Positions 1 through 8,040 of a DNA stretch of 64,000 nucleotides are shown here, in pieces (within the stretch, counting starts at the first letter, position 1; each line of letters starts with the position of its first letter). Where the stretch lies: NCBI RefSeq assembly GCF_013408655.1, contig NZ_JACCBP010000001.1, forward strand, positions 1,054,001 through 1,118,000, read 5' to 3'. The notes under the pieces were generated by a model. It was not told the origin of the DNA and made no database searches. It was given only the letters and a program-made list of their open reading frames with translations. The translations under genes were made by a program, and so were the position numbers. This stretch comes from Pigmentiphaga litoralis. GTDB taxonomy: Bacteria > Pseudomonadota > Gammaproteobacteria > Burkholderiales > Burkholderiaceae_B.

Positions 1-268
1 GCGCGGCAAAGATCACGTAATGGTCGACCAGACCCGGATCGATGATGCCCTTCCCGACCGTCGCCGCCACCTTCAGGTGAAAGATGAACAGCGCCAGGAA
101 GTTGAAGAACGCGGCAAACGCCACCGCGTGGTGAGGCTTGAGCACGCCGGTCGACACAACCGTGGCAATCGAGTTGGCGGCATCATGAAACCCGTTCATG
201 AAGTCGAAAATCAGCGCCAATCCGACCAGCAATACCAGCGTGGTGAGACTGATGTGGAGCGTATCCAT
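1..268 (-). CDS. pit: PiT-family inorganic phosphate transporter, N-terminal part (cut by window edge)
   Basis: The first 89 codons of an inner-membrane low-affinity phosphate permease lie on the minus strand; the rest runs off the left edge. The ATG at 266-268 opens a hydrophobic segment followed by FDFMNGFHDAANS, the conserved PiT signature, then IATVVSTGVL. Two membrane segments are visible, at about residues 5-24 and 47-66. It starts only 13 bases after the stop of the DUF47 gene, so the two are probably co-transcribed. That pairing (Pit accessory protein plus Pit) is common in bacteria. Substrate (phosphate, possibly as a metal complex) is inferred from the family. Confidence 0.9.
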   Translation of the reverse strand, partial: MDTLHISLTTLVLLVGLALIFDFMNGFHDAANSIATVVSTGVLKPHHAVAFAAFFNFLALFIFHLKVAATVGKGIIDPGLVDHYVIFAA

Positions 269-281
269 GGTCTCGATCGCC

Positions 282-908
282 TCAGGCGTTCTCGAGGACG
301 ATGCCCTCAATCAGGTTCGCGACGTCTTCGCAGCGGTCAGTGATCTCTTCCAGCGTTTCGTACACCGCCTTCATCTTGATCAGCTGGCGGGTATCGGCTT
401 CGTCACGGAACAGGCGTCCCATGCCGCGGCGCATGACCCGATCCGCATCCGATTCCAGGCGATCGATCTCGCCGCAGATCTTCATGATGCTTTCGGTATC
501 CGTCAGGTCGTGCATCAGGCTCACGACCATGAAGATGCGGTCGCAGCACTGCACGCCGATGTCGGCCAGCGCGCAGGCGTCGGGGGTGACGCTGCGCACG
601 TCGTACAAGGTGATGCACTGCCCCACGTCTTCCATCAGGTCGAGGATGTCGTCCATGGTGGTGATGAGCGTGTGGATCTGGTCACGATCGAGCGGCGTGA
701 TGAAGGTCTTGTGCAACAGATCGACCGTGTCGTGCGTGATCTTGTCGGCTTTCTTTTCCAGCGTCTCGATATTCTTGATACGAACGTCGGCGTCTTTCAG
801 ATTGGCCAACAGCGCAACGAGTTCACGGCTGCCCTGTTTGCACAGATCGGCGTGGGCCACGAACATATCGAAAAAACGTGCCTCTTTAGGCATGAAGCGT
901 GCAAACAT
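282..908 (-). CDS. DUF47 / PhoU-like Pit accessory protein
   Basis: A 208-residue soluble, largely helical protein of the DUF47 (PhoU-related) family, which usually sits beside a PiT transporter and is thought to modulate it. It has the typical opening MFARFMPKEARFF and E/D-rich helices such as ETLEKKADKITHD and EEITDRCEDVANLIEG, which resemble the acidic metal-binding helices of PhoU. Length is normal for the family. The pit gene follows directly downstream on the same strand. No catalytic function is expected; its effect on phosphate uptake is inferred from family and context. Confidence 0.9.
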   Translation of the reverse strand: MFARFMPKEARFFDMFVAHADLCKQGSRELVALLANLKDADVRIKNIETLEKKADKITHDTVDLLHKTFITPLDRDQIHTLITTMDDILDLMEDVGQCITLYDVRSVTPDACALADIGVQCCDRIFMVVSLMHDLTDTESIMKICGEIDRLESDADRVMRRGMGRLFRDEADTRQLIKMKAVYETLEEITDRCEDVANLIEGIVLENA

Positions 909-1057
909 CGCGTCCTCTCATTGCGCCATATGACAGATATGTGACGCGTTTAAAACCGGGCGCAGTTTAGCAGAGCTTCATGCCGGGGCTGGCAGCAAAA
1001 TGCGTGTTTCTTCCTACGCGCCCCGGGCAATGCCATCGCGCGCGCCGGGTCGCACGC

Positions 1058-2425
1058 CTAGTATTGCGCTGCCGAGAAGTTCTGGAACTTGGTGTACTGC
1101 CCCTGCCAGGTCAGCCGCACCGTGCCGATCGGGCCATTCCGCTGCTTGCCGATGATGATTTCGGCGGTGCCCTTGTCGGGCGTGTCGGGGTTGTAGACCT
1201 CGTCGCGATAAATGAACAGAATCACGTCCGCATCCTGCTCGATAGCGCCCGATTCCCGCAGGTCACTCATCACCGGGCGTTTGTTCGGACGCTGTTCCAG
1301 GCTTCGGTTCAGCTGCGACAGCGCGATCAGCGGGCAGCCCAGCTCCTTGGCCAGACCCTTCAGCGACCGGCTGATTTCCGAAATTTCGGTGGCGCGGTTT
1401 TCGCCGCCGGTATTGCCCGACATCAGCTGCAGGTAGTCGATGATGATCAGCCCCAGCGTGCCGCACTGGCGCGCCAGGCGGCGCGCGCGGGCGCGCACTT
1501 CCATCGACGTCAGCGCAGGCGTCTCGTCAATGTAGAGCTGCGTATCCTGCATCTTGGTGATGGCATGGGTCAGGTTCGGCCAGTCCTCGTCCAGCAGCTT
1601 GCCGGTCCGCAGGCGGTGCTGGTCCAGGTAGCCGATGGATCCCAGTACCCGCATCGCGAGCTGCGACGCGCCCATTTCCATCGAGAACACGGCGACCGGC
1701 AATCCCTGGTCCACCGCCACGTTTTCGCCAATGTTGATCGAAAACGCCGTCTTGCCCATGGACGGGCGGCCCGCGACGATGATCAGGTCGCCGGCCTGCA
1801 GGCCCGACGTCATCTTGTCCAGATCCGAAAACCCGGTAGAGATACCCGTCACGTCGGACGTGCTGTCGCGGTGGTACAGCTCGTCGATCCGCTCGACCAC
1901 CTTGGTCAGCAACGGTTGCAGTTCCTGCCAGCCGCCTGCGCCACGGGCGCCCTCTTCCGCGATCTGGAAGATCTTGGATTCGGCTTCGTCCAGCAGCTGC
2001 CGGGTGTCCTTGCCTTGCGGATTGAAAGCGCCCGACGAGATGTCGTCCGCCACGGTCACCAGCTTGCGCAGCACCGACCGGTCACGAACGATTTCGCCAT
2101 AACGGCGGATGTTCGCAGCCGACGGCGTGTTCTGCGCCAGCGAATTCAGGTAGGCCAGACCGCCGGCGTCCTCTGCCTTGCCGGACGTCTGCAAGGATTC
2201 GTAGACAGTGATGACGTCGGCCGGCCGGGCCAGCGCGATCAGCCGCGCAATGTGCTGGTAAATGATGCGGTGGTCGAAACGATAGAAGTCTTCTTCTTTC
2301 ACCACATCGGCAATACGGTCCCACGCGGCATTGTCCAGCAGCAGGCCGCCCAAAACGGACTGTTCCGCCTCGACGGAATGCGGGGGAATGCGTAGGTTTT
2401 CAATCTGGGGATCTGGAGCGTTCAT
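1058..2425 (-). CDS. dnaB: Replicative DNA helicase DnaB
   Basis: The 455-residue hexameric 5'-3' helicase of the replication fork. The N-terminal DnaB domain covers about residues 10-115 and the RecA-like ATPase domain about 190-450. The Walker A motif GRPSMGKT lies at about 219-226 and a Walker B segment LIIIDYLQLM at about 326-335. Length matches the family and no intein is present. In many proteobacteria dnaB directly follows rplI; here an oppositely oriented M20 peptidase gene separates them, so dnaB must have its own promoter in the 2426-2664 spacer. Confidence 0.97.
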   Translation of the reverse strand: MNAPDPQIENLRIPPHSVEAEQSVLGGLLLDNAAWDRIADVVKEEDFYRFDHRIIYQHIARLIALARPADVITVYESLQTSGKAEDAGGLAYLNSLAQNTPSAANIRRYGEIVRDRSVLRKLVTVADDISSGAFNPQGKDTRQLLDEAESKIFQIAEEGARGAGGWQELQPLLTKVVERIDELYHRDSTSDVTGISTGFSDLDKMTSGLQAGDLIIVAGRPSMGKTAFSINIGENVAVDQGLPVAVFSMEMGASQLAMRVLGSIGYLDQHRLRTGKLLDEDWPNLTHAITKMQDTQLYIDETPALTSMEVRARARRLARQCGTLGLIIIDYLQLMSGNTGGENRATEISEISRSLKGLAKELGCPLIALSQLNRSLEQRPNKRPVMSDLRESGAIEQDADVILFIYRDEVYNPDTPDKGTAEIIIGKQRNGPIGTVRLTWQGQYTKFQNFSAAQY

Positions 2426-2664
2426 TCAGGAGGCACAACCTTGACATCGAACTCGGCCTGCGATTCGGCCTTGAAGGTCGACAGTGTACCCGCCCCCCTG
2501 GCAGACCGGACAAACCCGCGCAGGGCAACGCCGGATAGGCTGGCGGGTTCGGGCGGGGGTATCGTTGCTGCGAATCCTCGCGGCCAATGCGAAGATACTT
2601 ACCCGGCAGAAAGGTGGGGATCCTTGCGTTGATGCCTGCGTTGGCACCTGATGAGGCTTTTGAT

Positions 2665-3927
2665 ATGACGCTTACCCTTGATCCGACGTGCGCAGGCCTG
2701 ATCGGCTTCATCGATCGCCATCATCCGGAGCAGATCGCCTTTCTGAAGGCGCTGGTCCAGGTCCCGTCCGACAATCCGCCGGGCGATTGCCAGCCCCATG
2801 GCGAGGCGGCCCGGGCCCGGCTGGAATCGCTCGGGCTTGCGGTCGAGACCCACCCGGTACCTGCCGATGCGCTGGCCGCGGTCGGCATGCAATCGGCGGT
2901 GAACCTGATCGTGCGCCGCACCTTCGGCCAGGGCGGACCCACCATTGCGTTGAACGCGCACGGCGACGTGGTGCCGCCCGGCCAGGGATGGACCCACGAC
3001 CCCTACGGGGGCGACATCGTCACCCCACCCGAAGGCGCCGCCATGGTCGGCCGGGGGGTGGCGGTATCCAAGTCGGACTTTGCCACCTACACCTGGGCGC
3101 TGCTGGCCCTGATCGACGCCGAATCCCGCGGGGCGCCGTTCAACGGCACGGTGGAACTGCACTTTACCTACGACGAAGAAACCGGGGGTGAAGTCGGCCC
3201 CAAGTGGTTGCTGGACCAGGGCCTGACCCGGCCGGACTACGCCATCGCGGCCGGATTCGCTTACGGGATCACATCGGCCCACAACGGGTGCCTGCACCTG
3301 GAAGTCGAAGTCATCGGCAAGCAGGCGCACGCGGCCATGCCCCACACTGGCATCGACGCACTGGAAGGCGCCACGCACGTGCTGCAGGCGTTGTACGCCT
3401 ACCGGCGGCAACTGGCAGGGCAACGGTCCCGCGTGCCCGGCATTGACTGCGCGACCCTGAACGTGGGCCTGATCCACGGCGGCATCAACACCAATGTCGT
3501 GCCCGACCGGGTCACGATGCGGATCGACCGGCGGATGATTCCCGAAGAGGCCGGGTTCGATGCCGAAGGCGAATTGCGCCGCATCATTGAAGACGCCGTC
3601 GAGTCCGCGCCCGGCATCCAAGTCACGATCCGGCGGATCTTGCTGGCCGAACCCCTGATTGAACTGCCCGCCGCCGCGCCGTTGATCGCGGCGCTGAAGG
3701 CCCGGGCAGCGCAGGTCATGAACGTGGCCGTGCCGGTGCATGGCGCGCCGCTCTACACCGATGCCCGCCACTACGCCGCCCGGGGCATTCCGACCGTGCT
3801 GTACGGCGCGGGCCCCCGGACGCTGATGGAAGCCCGTGGACATAACACCGACGAGAACCTGCGCCTGGAAGACCTGCGCAAGGCAACTTGCGTGCTTGCG
3901 CTGACGCTGGCGGATCTGATGGGGTGA
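2665..3927 (+). CDS. M20-family metallopeptidase / ArgE-DapE type deacylase
   Basis: A 420-residue cytoplasmic zinc amidohydrolase. The first metal motif is HGDVVPP, the catalytic-base region reads YDEETGGEVG, and a late histidine sits in ARGHNTDEN, as in di-zinc M20 enzymes. A dimerisation domain beginning around VEVIGKQAHAAMPHTG separates the two halves of the catalytic domain. The ATG at 2665 is chosen over an upstream in-frame ATG at 2632 because GAGG lies eight bases before it and the protein then begins at family length. The substrate (N-acyl amino acid or dipeptide) is not evident. It is transcribed divergently from dnaB and ends at a bidirectional terminator shared with the rplI operon. 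Confidence 0.88.
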   Translation: MTLTLDPTCAGLIGFIDRHHPEQIAFLKALVQVPSDNPPGDCQPHGEAARARLESLGLAVETHPVPADALAAVGMQSAVNLIVRRTFGQGGPTIALNAHGDVVPPGQGWTHDPYGGDIVTPPEGAAMVGRGVAVSKSDFATYTWALLALIDAESRGAPFNGTVELHFTYDEETGGEVGPKWLLDQGLTRPDYAIAAGFAYGITSAHNGCLHLEVEVIGKQAHAAMPHTGIDALEGATHVLQALYAYRRQLAGQRSRVPGIDCATLNVGLIHGGINTNVVPDRVTMRIDRRMIPEEAGFDAEGELRRIIEDAVESAPGIQVTIRRILLAEPLIELPAAAPLIAALKARAAQVMNVAVPVHGAPLYTDARHYAARGIPTVLYGAGPRTLMEARGHNTDENLRLEDLRKATCVLALTLADLMG

Positions 3928-3954
3928 TGCGGATCGTGACGTTCGTTGCGGACG

Positions 3955-3986
3955 AAAAAATACCGGCCCTGAAGCCGGTATTTTTC
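3955..3986. terminator. Bidirectional Rho-independent terminator
   Basis: The stem TACCGGC (3961-3967) pairs with GCCGGTA (3974-3980) around a CCTGAA loop, flanked by an A-run on the left and a T-run on the right that extend the stem. It lies between the convergent M20 peptidase and rplI genes and can terminate both. Confidence 0.9.
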
Positions 3987-4051
3987 AATGCATGAAGCCG
4001 GGCGGCGTCAGCAGAAACTGCCGCAGACGCCCGTTTCCGTAGGCAGGCCGA

Positions 4052-4504
4052 TCAGCCTTCGCCCGACACGATGACGGTGACGTTGGCCGCCACGTCGGTG
4101 TGCAGAGCGACTTCGACCGGGAACTCGCCAATGGTCTTCAGCGGGCCGTTGGGCAGGCGAACCATGCCCTTTTCCACGCTGGGGAAACCATTCTGCTGCA
4201 GGGCTTGCGCCACGTCAGCATTGGTGACCGAACCGAACAGACGGCCGTCAACACCAGCTTTCTGCGAGATACGGACGGTCTGGCCTTCCAGGTTGGTGCC
4301 TACCGATTGCGCGGCGGCCAGCTTTTCGGCTTGCGCCTTTTCCAGTTCAGCGCGCTTGGCTTCGAATTCAGCCAGAGCGACTTGCGTGGCACGCTTGGCT
4401 TTCTTTTGCGGGATCAGGAAGTTACGGGCATAGCCGTTCTTGACCTTGACCACATCGCCCAGACCGCCGAGGTTGATGACTTTTTCAAGCAAGATGATTT
4501 GCAT
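4052..4504 (-). CDS. rplI: 50S ribosomal protein L9
   Basis: A 150-residue ribosomal protein. The start at 4504 gives the canonical opening [19 protein letters not shown], with the conserved [11 protein letters not shown] rRNA-binding segment, a long connecting helix rich in Lys/Ala/Glu (about residues 40-75) and the C-terminal domain. A GGGAG ribosome-binding site precedes the ATG; the upstream in-frame extension falls inside rpsR and is not real. Last gene of the rpsF-priB-rpsR-rplI operon, 16 bases after rpsR. Confidence 0.98.
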   Translation of the reverse strand: MQIILLEKVINLGGLGDVVKVKNGYARNFLIPQKKAKRATQVALAEFEAKRAELEKAQAEKLAAAQSVGTNLEGQTVRISQKAGVDGRLFGSVTNADVAQALQQNGFPSVEKGMVRLPNGPLKTIGEFPVEVALHTDVAANVTVIVSGEG

Positions 4505-4520
4505 AATGTGCTCCCGCCAA

Positions 4521-4796
4521 TCAGCTGTTGTGGTTGTCGGTGTAGGCCAGCAGCGCAAGGAAACGCGCACGCTTGATGGCCGTATCCAGCTGACGCTGGT
4601 AGTGCGCCTTCGTACCCGTCAAACGAGCAGGAATGATCTTGCCGTTTTCCTGGATGAAGTCGCGCAGCACGTCGACATCTTTGTAATCGATCTGGTCAAC
4701 ACCCGCTGCCGAGAAGCGGCAGAACTTGCGACGCTTGAACAGCGGGTTTTGTTGACCAAACTTCTTCTTTTCTTTCCGTTTGCCAAATGCGGCCAT
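4521..4796 (-). CDS. rpsR: 30S ribosomal protein S18
   Basis: A 91-residue basic protein with the S18 core: [20 protein letters not shown], then [18 protein letters not shown] and [19 protein letters not shown]. It binds S6 and 16S rRNA in the small-subunit platform. The N-terminus carries a lysine cluster (KRKEKKKF) and a single cysteine remains where zinc-type S18 proteins have several. It lies 18 bases downstream of priB and 16 bases before rplI. Confidence 0.98.
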   Translation of the reverse strand: MAAFGKRKEKKKFGQQNPLFKRRKFCRFSAAGVDQIDYKDVDVLRDFIQENGKIIPARLTGTKAHYQRQLDTAIKRARFLALLAYTDNHNS

Positions 4797-4814
4797 GATG
4801 TACCCCTTGGGTAT

Positions 4815-5162
4815 TCAATCCGTTTCATTACCAGAGACCGGCGTTGCGGCAGCCGGGTCAGTCGCGCTGTGCGCCACCGTGACCGCCTGCTGAATGTGCA
4901 ACCTCAGTCTGCTTGACCCTTTCCGGGTCGCTGCCAGAAATCCCTGGATCTGCATCCGCTTGCCGAGCGCCGTGCGTTCGAGCGAGCGGGCCAGATCGCC
5001 AATGGCCAGTGCGCTGACGGTCATGTCGACGCGGCGTGCTCTGCCGCCCTCCATGACTTCGGATTCATGCGCAAGCATCAGTTCCAGCACCGGAATCCCG
5101 GCGGGGGTGTACCTGAGAGGCTTGCACTCGACGACTTCCGCCGTCAGTTGAACCCGGTTCAA
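4815..5162 (-). CDS. priB: Primosomal replication protein N (PriB)
   Basis: A 115-residue single-stranded-DNA-binding OB-fold protein for PriA-dependent replication restart. It opens MNRVQLTAEVVECKPLRYTP, followed by GIPVLELMLAHESEV, the usual beta-strand pattern of PriB. The start codon is TTG (5160-5162): an upstream ATG at 5183-5185 is out of frame and there is no nearby in-frame ATG, so weak translation is likely. Its position between rpsF and rpsR is the classical one. Confidence 0.9.
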   Translation of the reverse strand: MNRVQLTAEVVECKPLRYTPAGIPVLELMLAHESEVMEGGRARRVDMTVSALAIGDLARSLERTALGKRMQIQGFLAATRKGSSRLRLHIQQAVTVAHSATDPAAATPVSGNETD

Positions 5163-5214
5163 CGCGTTGCCCAGGGAATGGACATCGACCTGTGTTCCGG
5201 TGTGGAACCTGCGC

Positions 5215-5586
5215 TCAAGCCTCGGCTTGGGCGGGTTCGGAAGAAACCTTGCGAGCCTCTTCGCGCTCGACGATCTTCATCATCGGCGACGGAGCGGTTT
5301 CAGCTTTCTTCAGCTTCACGACCAGGTGACGCAGCACGGCGTCGTTGTAGCGGAAAGCGTGTTCAAGTTCGTCGAGCGTAGCTTGATTGCACTCGATGTT
5401 CATGCACACGTAGTGCGCCTTCACGAGCTTCTGGATCGGGTATGCCAGTTGGCGGCGGCCCCAATCTTCCAGGCGGTGAATGACGCCTTCTTGGCCGGTA
5501 ATCAGCGTCTTGTAACGCTCGACCATGGCCGGAACCTGTTCGCTCTGGTCCGGGTGAACAATAAATACCACTTCGTAGTGACGCAT
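5215..5586 (-). CDS. rpsF: 30S ribosomal protein S6
   Basis: A 123-residue S6 protein beginning [19 protein letters not shown], with [20 protein letters not shown] and [15 protein letters not shown], all conserved. The acidic, disordered C-terminal tail ([17 protein letters not shown]) is typical of proteobacterial S6. AAGGAG lies just before the ATG. First gene of the operon, preceded by a foldable leader at 5604-5655 that may bind the S6:S18 complex. Confidence 0.98.
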   Translation of the reverse strand: MRHYEVVFIVHPDQSEQVPAMVERYKTLITGQEGVIHRLEDWGRRQLAYPIQKLVKAHYVCMNIECNQATLDELEHAFRYNDAVLRHLVVKLKKAETAPSPMMKIVEREEARKVSSEPAQAEA

Positions 5587-5603
5587 CGAAGCTCCTTGTG
5601 GAT

Positions 5604-5655
5604 ACCCTTCTTTCGAAGAGAGTTAGTCCGCCAGCGTCTGTAGGCGGACAAGGGT
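5604..5655 (-). promoter_or_regulatory. Candidate rpsF leader (S6:S18-type autoregulatory fold)
   Basis: Read on the minus strand, ACCCTT (5655-5650) is followed directly by GTCCGCC (5649-5643), a ten-base loop, GGCGGAC (5632-5626), a 16-base linker, and AAGGGT (5609-5604). The inner helix of seven pairs is thus enclosed by an outer helix of six pairs with an asymmetric bulge, 17 bases upstream of the rpsF start. An mRNA motif bound by S6:S18 is known in front of many rpsF operons. I see nested helices in the right place but cannot confirm the consensus bulge bases. Confidence 0.45.
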
Positions 5656-6016
5656 TAAATCCGATCCATGGTTGACCGATCTTCAAGCTTCGAAGATCGA
5701 TAACGCAGACACTTTGCGGGATCGGAGCGGCGCATCTGGGCGCCGACGGTGGCGCGGGATCATCGATCCGCGCCAAAAAAAAGGTAGTGCTGAATGCTGC
5801 GGGTGCTGAATGCTACGGGTGCTTGTTGCTGCCCGCGCTCAATGCTTTGCGCTAGACAGAAAACCGCTTGCACAAAAGTTAGCCAATGATTATCACTGAC
5901 CCGCGGCAAGAAAGCAAGAGACGCGTGGCAGGACAGCGAAACCTGCGCGAGACAGGGGCCGCCCGCCCGCCTGGTTGTTGCGCCGCCGGCTCGGGCCGGA
6001 CGGTTCAGCCCAGCTT
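5656..6016. other. Gene-free spacer between the divergent rpsF and lexA units
   Basis: No credible coding region is present. It holds an 8-bp inverted repeat, CGATCTTC (5677-5684) with GAAGATCG (5692-5699), an A8 tract near 5775 and a short tandem repeat at 5788-5819. The rpsF promoter must lie here, but I do not see a clear -35/-10 pair on the minus strand. Confidence 0.6.
5788..5819. repeat. Two 16-bp tandem units upstream of rpsF
   Basis: TGCTGAATGCTGCGGG (5788-5803) is followed by TGCTGAATGCTACGGG (5804-5819), with one mismatch, and then a degenerate third copy. The function is unknown; it may be simple slippage duplication. Confidence 0.8.
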
Positions 6017-6046
6017 TTGCTTGCGCAAAGCGAAACACTGTATAAA
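6017..6046 (+). promoter_or_regulatory. Probable sigma-70 promoter of lexA
   Basis: TTGCTT (6017-6022) and TATAAA (6041-6046) are separated by 18 bases. The -10 element lies inside the first LexA box, so LexA binding would block RNA polymerase. Confidence 0.6.
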
Positions 6047-6053
6047 AATACAG
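6038..6053. promoter_or_regulatory. LexA operator 1
   Basis: CTGTATAAAAATACAG is a perfect CTGT-N8-ACAG SOS box, located 124 bases upstream of the lexA start codon and overlapping the predicted -10 element. Confidence 0.9.
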
Positions 6054-6056
6054 CTA

Positions 6057-6072
6057 CTGGATAAACGTACAG
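6057..6072. promoter_or_regulatory. LexA operator 2
   Basis: CTGGATAAACGTACAG matches CTGT-N8-ACAG except for one base in the left arm. It is centred 19 bases after the first box, close to two helical turns, suggesting two repressor dimers on one DNA face, as at other autoregulated lexA genes. Confidence 0.75.
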
Positions 6073-6176
6073 AGCAGCGTCGGTCTTCCAGCTTCACCGC
6101 TAGCCAGTACCGTCAGTCAGCAACGTCAGTCAGTACCGCTAGTCCTTACCGCTACAGCGGCCTTTGCGGAGCAACC

Positions 6177-6821
6177 ATGCCCAAGCTTACTGCCCGTCAG
6201 CAAGAAATTCTCGACCTGATCCGTCAGGCCATCCGCCTTACCGGTTTCCCGCCCACCCGTGCCGAAATCGCCAAGCAGCTGGGCTTTCGTTCGCCCAACG
6301 CCGCCGAAGAACACCTGAAAGCCCTGGCACGCAAGGGCGTGATCGAACTCGCGGCGGGTACGTCGCGCGGCATCCGGCTGGTCAACGAACCCGTCGCGGA
6401 ACCGCTTGCCTTGCCCGCGGCGCTTGCCCAACTGATGTTGCCCCTGGTCGGACGTGTCGCGGCAGGTAGCCCGATTCTTGCCGCCGAACATATCGACAAG
6501 AGCATAGGCGTCGACGAAGCCCTCTTTTCGATGCGTCCGGATTACCTCCTGAAAGTGCGCGGGCTCAGCATGCGTGACGCCGGCATCCTGGAAGGCGATC
6601 TGCTCGCCGTCAAGAAAACGACCGAGGCCCGCGACGGCCAGATCATCGTGGCCCGCCTGGGCGACGAGGTGACCGTCAAACGCCTCAAACACACCTCCGC
6701 GGGCCTGCAACTGCTGCCTGAAAACCCCGACTTCCAGCCTATCGAAGTCAGCCGGGACCGCGACGATTTTGCTGTGGAAGGCATTGCCGTCGGTCTCATC
6801 CGCGCCGGCATCCTCCACTAA
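6177..6821 (+). CDS. lexA: LexA repressor, SOS regulator
   Basis: A 214-residue self-cleaving repressor. The N-terminal winged helix ([32 protein letters not shown]) binds DNA. The cleavage site is Ala96-Gly97 in VAAGSP, the catalytic Ser131 lies in GLSMRDAG and Lys168 in EVTVKRL. An in-frame extension back to 5886 runs through the promoter and both operators and is not real. The imuA-like gene follows after 13 bases, so both are expected to be induced by DNA damage. Confidence 0.97.
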   Translation: MPKLTARQQEILDLIRQAIRLTGFPPTRAEIAKQLGFRSPNAAEEHLKALARKGVIELAAGTSRGIRLVNEPVAEPLALPAALAQLMLPLVGRVAAGSPILAAEHIDKSIGVDEALFSMRPDYLLKVRGLSMRDAGILEGDLLAVKKTTEARDGQIIVARLGDEVTVKRLKHTSAGLQLLPENPDFQPIEVSRDRDDFAVEGIAVGLIRAGILH

Positions 6822-6834
6822 CCGGAGATTGACC

Positions 6835-7776
6835 ATGACCGTGACTCGCCCTGGCATACACAGCGGCTTTGCAACGCTCGACGCCGCCCTGCCCGACGGT
6901 GGCTGGCCTGCGGCCGGCGTAACGCAGATCCTGATCCCGCGCAATGGCGCGGGGGAACTGCGCCTGCTGGCACCCTGCCTGCGGCAACTGACGCAAACCG
7001 GCCGTACGGTGGCGCTGCTGGTGCCCGCCTACCTGTCGTATGCACCGACGCTGATCCAGTACGGCATCGACCTGAACCATGTCCGCATTGTTCGCAGCGC
7101 GTCGCCGCTCGAAGGCATGGCGTCGATCGAAGCCGACCTGCAGGACGCGATCTTCGGCGCAGTCGTGGTCTGGATGCCGCCGTTGGCCGCGGCCGACGCC
7201 AACGTCATCCGCACCTTGCAACTCGCGGGTCGTCTGTCGCGCTGCCCGGTCTTCCTGTTCAGCGCAGGTCAGAGTCACGATCAATTGCCTGCCTCGGCCG
7301 TGTCGGCCGCGCCATTGCAGCTGCAGGTCAAGTCACCCATTGGCGATACGGTCCACCTGCAGCGGATCGACCCTGCCCGGCCCCACGCGCATCCGGTCAT
7401 CAGCCTGAGCCTGCCTGCCCCGCAGGTCCGCCTGCGCACGCGGCAAACCCCGCCGGCAAGCGGGATTGCCAAGGCCTTGCTCGCCAACCAGAAGGCTGCC
7501 CGTCCGGTGCCTGAAGTCCGTGGGTCACTGCGCACGTCGCTGATCCACATCGCGGCCAATCTTGCTGCGTCGGCAGCATCGGCTGCTGCAGCGGCCGCCG
7601 CGTCGACCGCCTCCCTTGCCGCGGCCGAGCCTCTCGCGCAGGCTGCCGGGTCCGGTTCTGGTTCCGGATCGGCCTCCGCGCCCAACCGCAGCCCCTGGCC
7701 CTTCAAACAGCGTCGCCGCACGCCCGACACGCCTGCCGTGCCAGGCAAGCCCGGTGTCGGCCGTTTGATGAACTGA
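6835..7776 (+). CDS. ImuA/SulA-like SOS protein of the RecA superfamily
   Basis: A 313-residue protein related to ImuA and pseudomonad SulA. The N-terminal half has the family pattern LPDGGWPAAGVTQIL, GAGELRLLAPCL and YAPTLIQYGIDLNHV. The Walker A region is degenerate (RNGAGE), as in these proteins, so ATPase activity is doubtful. The last ~90 residues are an Ala-rich, then Ser/Gly and basic low-complexity tail. It shares the lexA promoter, so SOS induction is likely. No imuB or dnaE2 follows, so whether it acts in mutagenic repair or as a division inhibitor cannot be decided here. A ribosome-binding site (CGGAGA) fits the ATG at 6835. Confidence 0.78.
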   Translation: MTVTRPGIHSGFATLDAALPDGGWPAAGVTQILIPRNGAGELRLLAPCLRQLTQTGRTVALLVPAYLSYAPTLIQYGIDLNHVRIVRSASPLEGMASIEADLQDAIFGAVVVWMPPLAAADANVIRTLQLAGRLSRCPVFLFSAGQSHDQLPASAVSAAPLQLQVKSPIGDTVHLQRIDPARPHAHPVISLSLPAPQVRLRTRQTPPASGIAKALLANQKAARPVPEVRGSLRTSLIHIAANLAASAASAAAAAAASTASLAAAEPLAQAAGSGSGSGSASAPNRSPWPFKQRRRTPDTPAVPGKPGVGRLMN

Positions 7777-7785
7777 TCTCGTACG

Positions 7786-7830
7786 GAACGAGTCAGCACT
7801 GAACGAGTCAGCACGGCACGTGTCAGTACT
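7786..7830. repeat. Three 15-bp tandem units after imuA
   Basis: GAACGAGTCAGCACT (7786-7800), GAACGAGTCAGCACG (7801-7815) and GCACGTGTCAGTACT (7816-7830) run head to tail just before the terminator. Confidence 0.85.
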
Positions 7831-7835
7831 ACAGG

Positions 7836-7860
7836 GCGACCCCGCGGGTCGCTTTTTTTT
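7836..7860 (+). terminator. Rho-independent terminator of lexA-imuA
   Basis: GCGACCC (7836-7842) and GGGTCGC (7846-7852) form a seven-pair stem with a three-base loop, followed by eight T residues. The remaining stretch to 8040 shows no gene. Confidence 0.92.
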
Positions 7861-8040
7861 GGCCCGTTCCTTTGGGCCAGACGGGGCCGCACCGCATGGC
7901 CAGACGACATGGCCGCAGGGGAATTTGCCAGTTCTCCCAGCCAATTCGTTAACATGTGAGGTTGCTGGCCATACCGTGCCGCCGGGCTTCTTCCCAGGCA
8001 TGTGACGTCCGGGCCACGCAGCGCAACTACAGGCACCCTC

